This document shows, one piece after another, positions 9,808 through 18,680 of a DNA stretch of 64,000 nt; the first letter of the stretch is position 1; every line of letters starts with the position of its first letter. The stretch lies in contig JAYQKE010000015.1 of NCBI GenBank assembly GCA_038142525.1, forward strand, positions 744,001 to 808,000, written 5' to 3'. The notes beneath the pieces are model-generated. The model was not told where the DNA came from and did not search any database. It saw only the letters and a program-made list of their open reading frames with translations. The stretch is from CAJQHK01 sp038142525. GTDB lineage: Bacteria > Pseudomonadota > Alphaproteobacteria > Rickettsiales > UBA1997. A program made the position numbers and the translations under genes.

Positions 9808-10686
9808 TTATAGAACAGACTGCTTAAGAACCAAATCAAACATTCCTTCATTTCCTCTATTATTATATCTAAAAGCAAATTCATCTACATATTTTTGTAA
9901 ATGTTGTTTACTAACATGATGATAAATACCATAAACTCCACGCTTTAAAGTAGCCCAAAAACCTTCAATAGTATTAGTATGGTTGCCTTTACCATTAACA
10001 TATTGCCCTTGGGAGTGATTAACAACTTTATGATTAAAGCGAGTGTAAAGCCAATAATAAGCTTTGTGTTCGTCAGTAATAATTTTGCTACCATCTTTGA
10101 TATTCTCTAAAATCTTAGCAAAAATATCATCTCTTCTAGCTCCATTTTCTAAAACAAAAGCCCTTAGCTTTTTATTTCTTTCAAGCATACCCAAAACAGT
10201 TTCTTTCTTGAATTTGCCTTTTGCAGCCACTCTTTCACTCATATGCTTATTTGTAGCTTTACCGCCTATGTATGTTTCGTCCATTTCAATAACTGTATTC
10301 ATAAAATCATCGTCATCATCATCTTTATCATTACCCATAGCTTTACGGATTTGTTGAAGCATACGCCAAGCTGTTTTGTAAGTTGTGCCAGTTTCTCTTT
10401 GAAGCTGTAAAGCACTAATACCTTTCTTGCCGTTTAAGAATAAATGAATTGCATAAAACCATTTTTTAAGGTCGGTGCGTGATTTCTCAAAAATAGTATC
10501 TTTGAAGATTGAAAAAGAATTATTGCAAACTCTACACTCAAATAATTTAGGACTGTCTTTTCTGTGATATACTTTGCCATTACCACAATGTTGGCACTTA
10601 ATACCGTTTTGATGCCTGATATTAGCAAAGTGTAAGATTATTGCTTTTTTACTAGGGAATTTCTTTTTAAATTCTTGAAAATTCAT
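9808..10686 (-). CDS. IS1595-family transposase
   Basis: The 292-residue intact product begins MNFQEFKKKFPSKKAI. It has an N-terminal zinc ribbon (CQHCGNGKVYH...FECRVCNNSF), a helical segment (LKKWFYAIHLFLNGKKGISALQL) and the ISXO2-like DDE domain with VIEMDETYIGGK, KIITDEHKAYYW and TIEGFWATLKRG. It lies about 70 bp inside the right end of the 7067-10756 transposon, pointing inward. It is one of the few uninterrupted transposases in the window, so the element may still be mobile, or mobilise relatives. Confidence 0.92.
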   Translation of the reverse strand: MNFQEFKKKFPSKKAIILHFANIRHQNGIKCQHCGNGKVYHRKDSPKLFECRVCNNSFSIFKDTIFEKSRTDLKKWFYAIHLFLNGKKGISALQLQRETGTTYKTAWRMLQQIRKAMGNDKDDDDDDFMNTVIEMDETYIGGKATNKHMSERVAAKGKFKKETVLGMLERNKKLRAFVLENGARRDDIFAKILENIKDGSKIITDEHKAYYWLYTRFNHKVVNHSQGQYVNGKGNHTNTIEGFWATLKRGVYGIYHHVSKQHLQKYVDEFAFRYNNRGNEGMFDLVLKQSVL

Positions 10687-11882
10687 ATGAATAGCTATTA
10701 AGTTAGTAATAGCCTTATTGTAGAGCAGTTATTTTGTGTGTCAAGGGATAATTACCTAAATTATTTATAAATTTAACTTGCAAAAACCGATGACATTAAA
10801 TAAAAAAGATTTTGCTGTGTTCAGGAATATTGTCTTTTATATATTCGTTATTAATATACTATATGCTAGATATCTTTCTCAAGAACCAAATTATAATGGT
10901 TTTAGATGAATCTTCCTAAAATTGGAAAATATTGTAAGAAAAAATTATGAAAGCATTTGATCAAAAAAATTACCTTATTTTTGCAGGAACATCAACAATT
11001 GCTAAAGATCTAATTAGGAAATTAAAAATCTTTAATTGTAATGTTTTATTCACTTCAAGAGACGAGCAAAAGGCGGAGGAAATTAAAGATGAGTTTGGTT
11101 ATGATTTTGAAATCTGTCCAGATTTGTCAGATTTTGATTCAGTGGAAAATATCTTTAAAATTGCTAAAGAAAAATTTGGTTCAATTGATGGGGTGGTTAA
11201 TTTTTCTGGTTCAATTTTATTGAAAGTCATAAACTCATCAAACCAAATTTGAAGAATATTTAGATGTTATTCATAAAAACCTTACTACAAGTTTTGCTAT
11301 TACTAGAGGAGCAGGAAAATATATGAATAATGGCGGATCTGTGGTTCTAATTTCTTCTGTGGCTGCATCAATTGGTATTTCCAATCATGAAGCGATATTC
11401 TCTGACAAAATCAGCAATTGAAGGCTTAACTCGCTCAGCAGCTTGCACCTATGCTGCAAAAAATATTAGATTTAATGCAGTTGCACCAAGCTTGACCGAT
11501 ACTAATTTAAGTAAAATGATTACCCAGAATGAAATGATGCTGCAAGCATCTAATAAAATGCACGCTTTGGGTAAAATTGGTAATGTCGGTGATATTGCAA
11601 GGGCTTGTTCATTTTTACTTAATCCAGAAAATGATTGGATTACTGGACAGGTGATAAAAATAGAAGGTGGGTTCTCTTTAAAATCAAAAGTAACATTATA
11701 ATTGTTGATCTACGTTAAGAGGGGAATATTTCTTTCTCTACACTCGACCCTTATTTAAAACTTTACATTGTTAATGGAAATACGAAAACTTTTTTTGCTA
11801 GATGAAAAATATTCAACTCATACAAAATTCAAAAATTAAGAACAAGGAGATTTGATGCAATCTCTGAGATGTCTGGTTCTTA
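10687..11882 (+). repeat. Tandem duplication, copy 1
   Basis: The sequence from the last 70 bp of the IS1595 element through the dehydrogenase gene to ctggttctta is repeated at 11964-13174. Apart from a handful of short scrambled spots (all at GCTGC/GCAGC sites) and a small change near 10722, the copies look identical, which means a very recent duplication or an assembly product. The 80-bp spacer 11883-11963 is a diverged copy of the first transposase codons (10611-10690). Confidence 0.85.
10947..11701 (+). CDS. Short-chain dehydrogenase/reductase (FabG-like), copy 1, frame-interrupted
   Basis: ATG 10947 gives MKAFDQKNYLIFAGTSTIAK, a degenerate nucleotide-binding start (GTSTIAKDL). It continues through DGVVNFSGSIL (NAG-like motif) and a C-terminal NPENDWITGQVIKIEGGFS, the classical SDR tail. 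Frame breaks lie at 11224-11232, where copy 2 reads aagctgctcat, and at 11393-11404, where both copies are scrambled and alanines AIAAAKSAIEG are expected. The conserved YxxxK is here replaced or lost in the scrambled spot. An enzyme of about 245 residues is inferred; the substrate is unknown. About 250 bp of upstream DNA separate it from the transposon end. Confidence 0.7.
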
Positions 11883-12225
11883 GGAACCTTTTGAAACCTG
11901 ATATTATCTAATAAGATTATTGCTTTTTGAAACTGAATTTAATTTTTAATTTTTTGAAAAGTTTATGAATAGCTATTAAGTTAGTAATAGCCTTTTATTT
12001 AGAGCAGTTATTTTGTGTGTCAAGGGATAATTACCTAAATTATTTATAAATTTAACTTGCAAAAACCGATGACATTAAATAAAAAAGATTTTGCTGTGTT
12101 CAGGAATATTGTCTTTTATATATTCGTTATTAATATACTATATGCTAGATATCTTTCTCAAGAACCAAATTATAATGGTTTTAGATGAATCTTCCTAAAA
12201 TTGGAAAATATTGTAAGAAAAAATT
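11702..12225. other. Gene-free stretch between the two dehydrogenase copies
   Basis: Holds the 3-prime flank of copy 1 (to 11882), the 80-bp diverged IS1595 transposase start (11883-11963), and the duplicated IS1595 right end plus upstream region of copy 2. Only tiny frames occur, for example MEIRKLFLLDEKYSTH near 11776. I see no supported gene. Confidence 0.6.
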
Positions 12226-13174
12226 ATGAAAGCATTTGATCAAAAAAATTACCTTATTTTTGCAGGAACATCAACAATTGCTAAAGATCTAATTAGGAAA
12301 TTAAAAATCTTTAATTGTAATGTTTTATTCACTTCAAGAGACGAGCAAAAGGCGGAGGAAATTAAAGATGAGTTTGGTTATGATTTTGAAATCTGTCCAG
12401 ATTTGTCAGATTTTGATTCAGTGGAAAATATCTTTAAAATTGCTAAAGAAAAATTTGGTTCAATTGATGGGGTGGTTAATTTTTCTGGTTCAATTTTATT
12501 GAAAGCTGCTCATCAAACCAAATTTGAAGAATATTTAGATGTTATTCATAAAAACCTTACTACAAGTTTTGCTATTACTAGAGGAGCAGGAAAATATATG
12601 AATAATGGCGGATCTGTGGTTCTAATTTCTTCTGTGGTCACGATCAATTGGTATTTCCAATCATGAAGCGATATTACATGGTGATGAAAATCAGCAATTG
12701 AAGGCTTAACTCGCTCAGCTATGATGACTTGCACCTATTTGTAGGAAAAATATATTAGATTTAATGCAGTTGCACCAAGCTTGACCGATACTAATTTAAG
12801 TAAAATGATTACCCAGAATGAAATGATGTTGAACAAGCATCTAATAAAATGCACGCTTTGGGTAAAATTGGTAATGTCGGTGATATTGCAAGGGCTTGTT
12901 CATTTTTACTTAATCCAGAAAATGATTGGATTACTGGACAGGTGATAAAAATAGAAGGTGGGTTCTCTTTAAAATCAAAAGTAACATTATAATTGTTGAT
13001 CTACGTTAAGAGGGGAATATTTCTTTCTCTACACTCGACCCTTATTTAAAACTTTACATTGTTAATGGAAATACGAAAACTTTTTTTGCTAGATGAAAAA
13101 TATTCAACTCATACAAAATTCAAAAATTAAGAACAAGGAGATTTGATGCAATCTCTGAGATGTCTGGTTCTTAA
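11964..13174 (+). repeat. Tandem duplication, copy 2
   Basis: Repeats 10687-11882, including the terminal part of the IS1595 element with its inverted repeat (gtgtgtcaagggataattacc at 12016-12036). Differences from copy 1 are confined to the short scrambled spots listed under the findings. Confidence 0.85.
12226..12992 (+). CDS. Short-chain dehydrogenase/reductase (FabG-like), copy 2, frame-interrupted
   Basis: Same gene as 10947-11701. This copy keeps the first alanine site intact (ILLKAAHQTKFEEYL at 12496-12540) but is scrambled at 12639-12645 (copy 1: gtggctgcatc), 12673-12684, 12717-12728 (copy 1: gcagcttgc), 12738-12752 (copy 1: atgctgcaaa) and 12826-12836 (copy 1: atgctgcaagc). Merging the good parts of both copies gives an almost complete SDR of about 245 residues. 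Confidence 0.7.
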
Positions 13175-13196
13175 AGGGAAATTAATAAACATATAA

Positions 13197-13323
13197 ATGG
13201 TGGTTAAAAAAATCTCTCTTACAGTTTATCGTTATAGTAACACTTATGACAATATCTAGCAATGTACAAGCAAAATTTATGAATAAATTTAAAGAAGGAT
13301 TTTATTTTGTTAACAGATCCTAA
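13197..13323 (+). CDS. Possible small secreted peptide, one A-run slip
   Basis: From ATG 13197, with one A removed from the 7-A run at 13206-13212, the frame reads a 41-residue product: basic start, a hydrophobic core (LLQFIVIVTLMTISS) and a signal-peptidase-like VQA site, then a short charged tail ending FVNRS. As given, the frame stops after 20 residues. It lies alone between the duplication and nuoH. I recognise no family and the evidence is only the signal-peptide shape. Confidence 0.35.
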
Positions 13324-13380
13324 AATCAAACAAATAATTGGTTGAATTAAATAATATTTAGAATATATTTTATCGGTATT

Positions 13381-13439
13381 AACCCAGTCACAAACTAGTT
13401 GCTTATTTTAATAATACACAACTAGTTTGTAACTGGGTT
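13381..13439. repeat. Palindromic dispersed repeat (full form)
   Basis: 21-bp arms aacccagtcacaaactagttg (first 20 quoted in the related half-sites) at 13381-13401 and 13419-13439 differ by one base; the loop is 17 nt. It sits just upstream of nuoH. Relatives are the full form at 48964-49026 and half-sites at the 3-prime ends of thiG and thiC. Confidence 0.85.
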
Positions 13440-13469
13440 AATAACGCCTAAATAAATAAAAGTTTTTTG

Positions 13470-14462
13470 ATGGAAGATATCTATTTAACCTATTTAACAA
13501 ATTCTTTAGAAATTATTGGTAAAGTTCTTTTGATTATTTTACCACTTCTTGGTGCCGTTGCTTATTTGACCTTGATGGAAAGGAAGGTTATTGCTGCTAT
13601 GCAACTCAGAAAAGGGCCTAATGTTAATGGGCCATTTGGCTTGCTTCAACCTCTTTGTGACGGTGTTAAATTGATGTTTAAGGAGGTTATTATCCCCGCT
13701 AATGCTAATAAATTTCTCTTTTTATTGGCACCAGTAATTACCTTTGTTTTGGCCTTAATTGGCTGGGCTGTGATACCTTTTTCAGAAAATTTTGTTGTTG
13801 CTGATATTAATGTTGGCGTGATTTACATTTTAGCCGCTTCTTCCCTTGGTGTTTACGGTATTATTATTGCTGGCTGGGCCTCTAATTCTAAATATGCTTT
13901 TCTTGGTGCAATCCGCTCTTCTGCTCAGATGATTTCTTATGAAGTTTCAATTGGTTTAATTATTATCAATGTTATTTTGCTTAGTGGTTCTTTAAATCTA
14001 TCTGAAATTATTTTGTCTCAAAAGGATATGTGGTATGTTATTCCATTATTTCCTGTTTTTATTTTATTTTTTATCTCCATTTTAGCTGAAACAAATCGCC
14101 TGCCTTTCGATTTACCAGAGGCTGAATCTGAGTTGGTTGCAGGTTATAATGTAGAATATAGCTCAATGCCCTTTGCTATGTTTTTCCTTGGTGAATATGC
14201 TAATATGATTCTTATGTCAGCAATGGCAACAATTTTATTTCTCGGCGGTTGGCTTCCTCCAATTGACTCTTTATCATTCATTCCTGGCGTTATTTGGTTT
14301 TTATTAAAAATCTTTATTTTATTATTTTGTTTTATTTGGGTTAGGGCATCACTTCCTAGATATCGTTATGATCAATTGATGAGATTAGGCTGGAAAATAT
14401 TCCTACCATTATCATTATTATCAGTTATTTTAACTTCTTCTTATATTGTTTTTCTTTCTTAG
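13470..14462 (+). CDS. nuoH: NADH-quinone oxidoreductase subunit H (Nad1)
   Basis: Membrane subunit of complex I that forms part of the quinone chamber at the junction with the peripheral arm. About 330 residues with eight hydrophobic segments and the family signatures RKGPNVNGPFGLLQPLCDG, GAIRSSAQMISYE and RLPFDLPEAESELVAGYNVE. The acidic loop residues used in quinone coupling are present. ATG 13470 is preferred over the TTG three bases earlier. nuoI follows after 3 bp, so this is the head of a nuoHIJK operon; the palindromic repeat at 13381-13439 is just upstream. Confidence 0.97.
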   Translation: MEDIYLTYLTNSLEIIGKVLLIILPLLGAVAYLTLMERKVIAAMQLRKGPNVNGPFGLLQPLCDGVKLMFKEVIIPANANKFLFLLAPVITFVLALIGWAVIPFSENFVVADINVGVIYILAASSLGVYGIIIAGWASNSKYAFLGAIRSSAQMISYEVSIGLIIINVILLSGSLNLSEIILSQKDMWYVIPLFPVFILFFISILAETNRLPFDLPEAESELVAGYNVEYSSMPFAMFFLGEYANMILMSAMATILFLGGWLPPIDSLSFIPGVIWFLLKIFILLFCFIWVRASLPRYRYDQLMRLGWKIFLPLSLLSVILTSSYIVFLS

Positions 14463-14465
14463 ATT

Positions 14466-14942
14466 ATGACAAGATTTATTACAGCATTTGCTATTAAGGA
14501 AATTATTAAGGGTATGGCTCTGACCTTTTTTTATATGTTTAAAAAAAGAGTCACTATTAATTATCCTTATCAAAAAGGCCCAATTAGTTCAAGATTTAGA
14601 GGGGAGCACGCGCTTCGTCGTTATCCAAATGGTGAGGAGAGATGCATCGCTTGTAAATTATGCGAAGCAATTTGTCCGGCAAGCGCTATTACTATTGAAG
14701 CTGAAGAAAGGGAAGATGGTAGTAGAAAAACCACTGCCTATGGTATTGATATGATTAAATGTATTTATTGTGGTCTTTGCGAGGAGGCTTGTCCAGTTGA
14801 TGCTATTGTTGAGGGGCCAAATTTTGAATATGCTACTGAAACTCGTGAAGAATTATATTATGATAAACAAAAATTATTAGATAATGGTGATCGCTGGGAG
14901 GCGGTATTACAAAAAAATATTGAAATAAATTCCTCTAATTAA
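14466..14942 (+). CDS. nuoI: NADH-quinone oxidoreductase subunit I (TYKY)
   Basis: 158 residues with two ferredoxin-type 4Fe-4S motifs, CIACKLCEAICP and CIYCGLCEEACP, which hold clusters N6a/N6b and pass electrons towards quinone. The N-terminal amphipathic segment (TAFAIKEIIKGMALTFFYMF) anchors it on the membrane arm. Its stop overlaps the nuoJ start (taatg at 14940-14944), suggesting translational coupling. Complete. Confidence 0.97.
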   Translation: MTRFITAFAIKEIIKGMALTFFYMFKKRVTINYPYQKGPISSRFRGEHALRRYPNGEERCIACKLCEAICPASAITIEAEEREDGSRKTTAYGIDMIKCIYCGLCEEACPVDAIVEGPNFEYATETREELYYDKQKLLDNGDRWEAVLQKNIEINSSN

Positions 14943-15571
14943 TGTTATTTTCAACTTTTCTATTTTATCAATTTGCAATTTTTCTGATTATATCGGCATT
15001 TTTTGTCGTTCTTTCAAGAAATACTGTTACTTCTGCCATGTTTTTGATATTTGCTTTTGTCAATGCTTCGGCTTTATTTTTAATGATAGGGGCTGAATTT
15101 TTGGCAATGCTTTTTATTATTGTTTATGTTGGAGCAATTGCTATATTATTCTTATTTGTGGTAATGATGCTGGATGTAGATAAGAAGAGGCAATATAATG
15201 TTAGGAAATATCTTCCTATTCTTTCATTAATATCTGCTATTTTTATCACTCAAATTTATATTATTGCTGTCAGCTCTCTTGAGCCAACCAAATATTTAAA
15301 GAAGGGTTATTTTTTCTTAAGTCATTATAAAATAAATAATGAAATTTCTAATAGTAAGGCCATTGGTGATATTTTATATACAGATTTCTTTTTACAATTT
15401 CAGCTTGTGGGATTGATTTTATTTGTTGCTATGATTGGCGCTATTGTTTTAACTTTAAAGGAAAAAGATAAATTTAAAAAAGTTCAAATTATATCAGATC
15501 AAGTCGCCAGAAAGAAAAAAGATTCTGTTGAAATTGTTCAGGTTGGATCGGGCAAGGGAGTAGATGTATAA
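14942..15571 (+). CDS. nuoJ: NADH-quinone oxidoreductase subunit J (Nad6)
   Basis: 209 residues with five hydrophobic segments and the family region LAMLFIIVYVGAIAILFLFVVMML, which contains the pi-bulge helix of the antiporter-like arm. The C-terminal tail is charged and poorly conserved. It overlaps nuoI by one base; nuoK follows after 12 bp. Confidence 0.95.
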   Translation: MLFSTFLFYQFAIFLIISAFFVVLSRNTVTSAMFLIFAFVNASALFLMIGAEFLAMLFIIVYVGAIAILFLFVVMMLDVDKKRQYNVRKYLPILSLISAIFITQIYIIAVSSLEPTKYLKKGYFFLSHYKINNEISNSKAIGDILYTDFFLQFQLVGLILFVAMIGAIVLTLKEKDKFKKVQIISDQVARKKKDSVEIVQVGSGKGVDV

Positions 15572-15583
15572 TTTAATTTAATC

Positions 15584-15899
15584 ATGATACCAAATATTGA
15601 CATAATTCATTTTATTATTTTAGCTACGATTATTTTTACCATTGGTGTTTCTGGTATTTTTATGAATAGAAAAATTCTTTTAAATATGTTAATGTCTATA
15701 GAATTAGTTTTCTTGGCTGTTAATATTAATATGGTTGCTTTTTCTGCTTATAATCAGGATTTATTGGGTCAAATTTTTGCAATTTTTATTTTGGTTATTA
15801 CCGGAGCTGAAGTCTGCTATTGGAATTGCCATATTAATTGTTTATTACAATCTAAGATCCAAACTAGATATTAATCTTAAACCTAAAATGCAGGGATGA
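15584..15899 (+). CDS. nuoK: NADH-quinone oxidoreductase subunit K (Nad4L), frame broken by one base
   Basis: Reads normally through FMNRKILLNMLMSIELVFLAVNINMVAF and QIFAIFILVITGAE. At 15811-15818 it has gaagtctgctattgg where the invariant NuoK motif A-E-A-A-I-G requires gaagctgctattgg. With that one-base correction the frame continues AIGIAILIVYYNLRSKLDINLKPKMQG to the tga at 15897-15899, giving 104 residues, the normal size. The corrected stop overlaps the next gene as atga. Uncorrected, the frame ends at 15874 with a nonsense tail. nuoL/M/N do not follow here. Confidence 0.88.
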
Positions 15900-17284
15900 T
15901 CTTTTTTAGGAAGATATTATTGATAGCTCCATTAATTGTTTCCTTCTTTATTTTTCCTAAGATCTCATATTCTAATCCTCCTATTTGTCAAATTTCTACA
16001 CAGAAAATAGCTGATATTTTTATTGAAGTAAAAAATAATCTTAAATCTGTTAAGAATCTCAATCAATGTCAAAAAAATAATAAAACCTTATTTTCAATAT
16101 TAATTAATAAGATTGATCCACATTATATTAAATATGCTGATATTTCTTTGCGCTCCACATCTTCTTTTTTTCTTAAATTCCTACCTTTAGATTATAAAAT
16201 TATGCAATATGCTTCTGCTTCTTTAAAAGAAGATCGCAGATTTATCATAGATGCGGTCAGATCAAATGTGCGTATTTTAGATTATATTAATCCAAAATTA
16301 CTTAATGATAAGGAATTTGCTAAAAAACTCATCAATATCAATTCTTCATCCTACTTCTATTTATCTCATAAATTGCAAAAAGATCATAATTTGATTGAAA
16401 TGGCGTTAAAATATAATCCCACTATTTTCCCTAATATTCCTAAAAAAATAAGAAGTAATAATAAAATTATTAAACAGGCTTTAATTTCTCATCCCTATAA
16501 TTTTAATTTGCTAAACAAAGATGATAAAAAGAAAAAAATAGTACAAGAATTGAAAATATCCTATGATCCAGATGAAATATTATTTTTTAAGAAATATTTA
16601 AAAGATCAATATGCTAATTCAGAGATAGGAATTAGCGCACTCAAAGGTTATAAAATTACCAATCAGGCCAAAAATTTCTTAGATAATAGAATATTTTATC
16701 AAAAATATCCTATCCAATGGCAAAAATATAATTTTATTAAGAATGAAATTAGATATAAATTAGTCATTAATAATAAATTGCAAAATAATTGGGAAAAGAA
16801 ATTTGATAAATATCCAAAATTAGCAGATAAAATAAAGGAATTTTTATCAAAGAAAATTGATGATAGCGCTATTACTTCCTTGAATCCAATTTCTATTTGG
16901 CAGATTTCTGATAAGGAATTGGCATTTAATTTATATTCAATAAGAAAAATAATTGATGAGAGAGTTAATGAGGAAATTATTAATGTTAATTCTTTGACGG
17001 CAATTGCAATTTTAGGAAATGATGGTAATTGGCAATTGGATATTGTTGATGCTATTTATGATAGAAATATCAAAACTAGCCCTTCTTATAAAAAAGGTCA
17101 TAAAAGATTTTATATTTGGGATTTATATAAAAAAGATAATGATCTGGCAATAATTTTTAAAATTGAGGATGAATATTCTGAATATTTTGAAATTTACCAA
17201 AAAACTAAATCAGATAATTATCGCCAATTTTATCGATTAGGTGGTTATTATGAGCATATTATCATTGATCCAAATAGTGAATAA
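15896..17284 (+). CDS. Secreted protein with DUF4116-like repeats
   Basis: 462 residues. An N-terminal signal peptide (ILLIAPLIVSFFIFPKISYS) is followed by several repeats of the DUF4116 type, such as IMQYASASLKEDRRFIIDAVRSN and LIEMALKYNPTIFPNIPKKI, each about 45 residues and helical. The C-terminal 200 residues are unfamiliar. Its ATG overlaps the corrected nuoK stop (atga), so it is translated with the nuo operon although nothing links it to complex I. DUF4116 proteins are known from protist-associated and intracellular bacteria; function unknown. Confidence 0.7.
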   Translation: MIFFRKILLIAPLIVSFFIFPKISYSNPPICQISTQKIADIFIEVKNNLKSVKNLNQCQKNNKTLFSILINKIDPHYIKYADISLRSTSSFFLKFLPLDYKIMQYASASLKEDRRFIIDAVRSNVRILDYINPKLLNDKEFAKKLININSSSYFYLSHKLQKDHNLIEMALKYNPTIFPNIPKKIRSNNKIIKQALISHPYNFNLLNKDDKKKKIVQELKISYDPDEILFFKKYLKDQYANSEIGISALKGYKITNQAKNFLDNRIFYQKYPIQWQKYNFIKNEIRYKLVINNKLQNNWEKKFDKYPKLADKIKEFLSKKIDDSAITSLNPISIWQISDKELAFNLYSIRKIIDERVNEEIINVNSLTAIAILGNDGNWQLDIVDAIYDRNIKTSPSYKKGHKRFYIWDLYKKDNDLAIIFKIEDEYSEYFEIYQKTKSDNYRQFYRLGGYYEHIIIDPNSE

Positions 17285-17310
17285 AATTTATCCAACAAAT
17301 TGAACGTAGT

Positions 17311-17520
17311 TTAACCGCCGCCAATAAAATGGATCATTTCAATTTCATCACCTGCATTAATAATTTCATTTTGATATTGATCTGGAAAGATAATTTCTAG
17401 ATTTTTTTCAACAGCAATTTTTTTAATATCAAATCCCAGATTGTCTATTAGATCAGATATAGAAGATTTTTCTGCAATCTCGGTTATTTTTCCATTGAGA
17501 TTTATTTTAATTTTTGTCAT
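17311..17520 (-). CDS. thiS: Sulfur carrier protein ThiS
   Basis: 69-residue ubiquitin-like protein ending FIGGG, where the C-terminal Gly-Gly is adenylated and thiocarboxylated to give sulfur to ThiG for the thiazole of thiamine. ATG 17520 (MTKIKINLNGK) is the natural start; longer versions read into the hairpin at 17541-17590. It faces the DUF4116 gene tail to tail. thiG lies 25 kb away and thiC 36 kb away, each alone. No TPP riboswitch is visible upstream. Confidence 0.92.
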   Translation of the reverse strand: MTKIKINLNGKITEIAEKSSISDLIDNLGFDIKKIAVEKNLEIIFPDQYQNEIINAGDEIEMIHFIGGG

Positions 17521-17540
17521 TATTTCTTTTTTTAAGTAAA

Positions 17541-17590
17541 GGAACCTCTGAAAAACTAAAAATTCCAATTTTTAGTTTTTCAGAGGTTTC
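17541..17590. repeat. 50-bp hairpin with IS5-like tips (solo MITE)
   Basis: Arms ggaacctctgaaaaactaaa... (17541-17564) and the inverse (17567-17590) pair with one mismatch. The first 15 bases equal the terminus of the IS5-type element at 7016-7030. It lies between the divergent starts of thiS and lptF, so it forms part of their promoter region. Confidence 0.8.
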
Positions 17591-17605
17591 TGAATTCGAT
17601 AGCTT

Positions 17606-18676
17606 TTGAAATTATATTATCAATATATTCTAAAAAACAATATTAAGCAATTTATTTTTGTGACCTTAACTTTAGTCTCAGTAATTTTGCTTACCAGATC
17701 TTCATCTTTTTTGGTATTTATTACTGAAAAGGGTATTGGTTTATTAGATTTCCTTTCCTTATTTATCTTACTTATTCCTTGGCTTTTAACTATCATTATT
17801 CCAGCCTCTTTATTTATTTCTCTTTTGATTTGTTTTAATAAAATGATCTATAGTAATGAGATTGCTATTTTAAAAAATGCTGGATTAAGTAAATTTAATA
17901 TAATTAAACCAGTTATTTTACTGGCCATTATTTCCTCGATAATTTGTTATATTATTGCACTTTATCTTATGCCTATGGCTAGTAAAGTCTTAAAAATGAA
18001 AAAATATAATTTTCAGCTAAATTATAGTAATATTATGATTTCTGAAAGGGTGTTTGAGCATTTAAATGATCGGACCATTATCGTTGAAGAGAGGGAGGGT
18101 AATATTTTGTCTGGTATTTTAATTTATGATAATAGTAATCCAGATTATTCAATCACTATTACGGCTATTGATGGTATGATTGAAAAAAAAATAAATTCTC
18201 TATTAATACATCTTTATAAAGGCACGATACAGAGATTTAATAATGAAACTGAGATAACAGAAATTTTAAAATTTGATAGTTATGTTGTTGATTTAAATCA
18301 AGAAGAAAAAACTAGCGATGTAACTTGGAAAGCTAGAGAAAGATATTTTGGCGAATTATTAGATTATGATCCTAATTTACATCCTAAACATATTGCTCAA
18401 TATAAGGTTGAGGTTCATAAGAGGATAACTATGCCTTTATTTTCCATTATTTTAACTCTCATTGCTACTTCATCATTATTCAGCAGTTCTTTTAATAGAA
18501 GGGGTAATTTAAAAAATATTTTAAAAGCAATATTTTTGGCCATCTTATTTATTATTTTGTCAGTATTAATTTATAATATGATGGAAAAATCAATGATTTT
18601 TACTCCATTAATTTATTTAAATTTTCTGATATTTTTTATATTCTGCTCTTTTTTAATAGCAAAAAACAAGATTTAA
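17606..18676 (+). CDS. lptF: LPS export permease LptF
   Basis: 356-residue YjgP/YjgQ family membrane protein: three N-terminal and three C-terminal hydrophobic helices around a periplasmic beta-jellyroll domain (about residues 120-260). Motifs SNEIAILKNAGLS and PMASKV follow the family; this is the coupling-helix region that meets the LptB ATPase. The best start is TTG 17606 (MKLYYQYILKNNIK). lptG follows after 4 bp. With LptG it moves lipopolysaccharide or a related glycolipid from the inner membrane. Confidence 0.93.
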   Translation: MKLYYQYILKNNIKQFIFVTLTLVSVILLTRSSSFLVFITEKGIGLLDFLSLFILLIPWLLTIIIPASLFISLLICFNKMIYSNEIAILKNAGLSKFNIIKPVILLAIISSIICYIIALYLMPMASKVLKMKKYNFQLNYSNIMISERVFEHLNDRTIIVEEREGNILSGILIYDNSNPDYSITITAIDGMIEKKINSLLIHLYKGTIQRFNNETEITEILKFDSYVVDLNQEEKTSDVTWKARERYFGELLDYDPNLHPKHIAQYKVEVHKRITMPLFSIILTLIATSSLFSSSFNRRGNLKNILKAIFLAILFIILSVLIYNMMEKSMIFTPLIYLNFLIFFIFCSFLIAKNKI

Positions 18677-18680
18677 TCAT

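Larger units (their letters stand above)
7067..10756. mobile_element. IS1595-family transposon carrying a RelA/SpoT-domain passenger gene, interrupted by IS256
   Basis: Ends are ggtaattatccc-ccaacgcacaaaat at 7067 and, inverted, ggtaattatccc-ttgacacacaaaat ending at 10756. A perfect 8-bp direct repeat taaattat flanks them (7059-7066 and 10757-10764); 8 bp is the usual IS1595 target duplication. Inside are the RelA/SpoT gene (plus strand) and the IS1595 transposase (minus strand), convergent. An IS256 element (8219-9778) sits between them; without it the unit is about 2.1 kb. Passenger genes are known in this family. The boundaries are read directly from sequence; the single-unit interpretation is inference. 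Confidence 0.8.
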
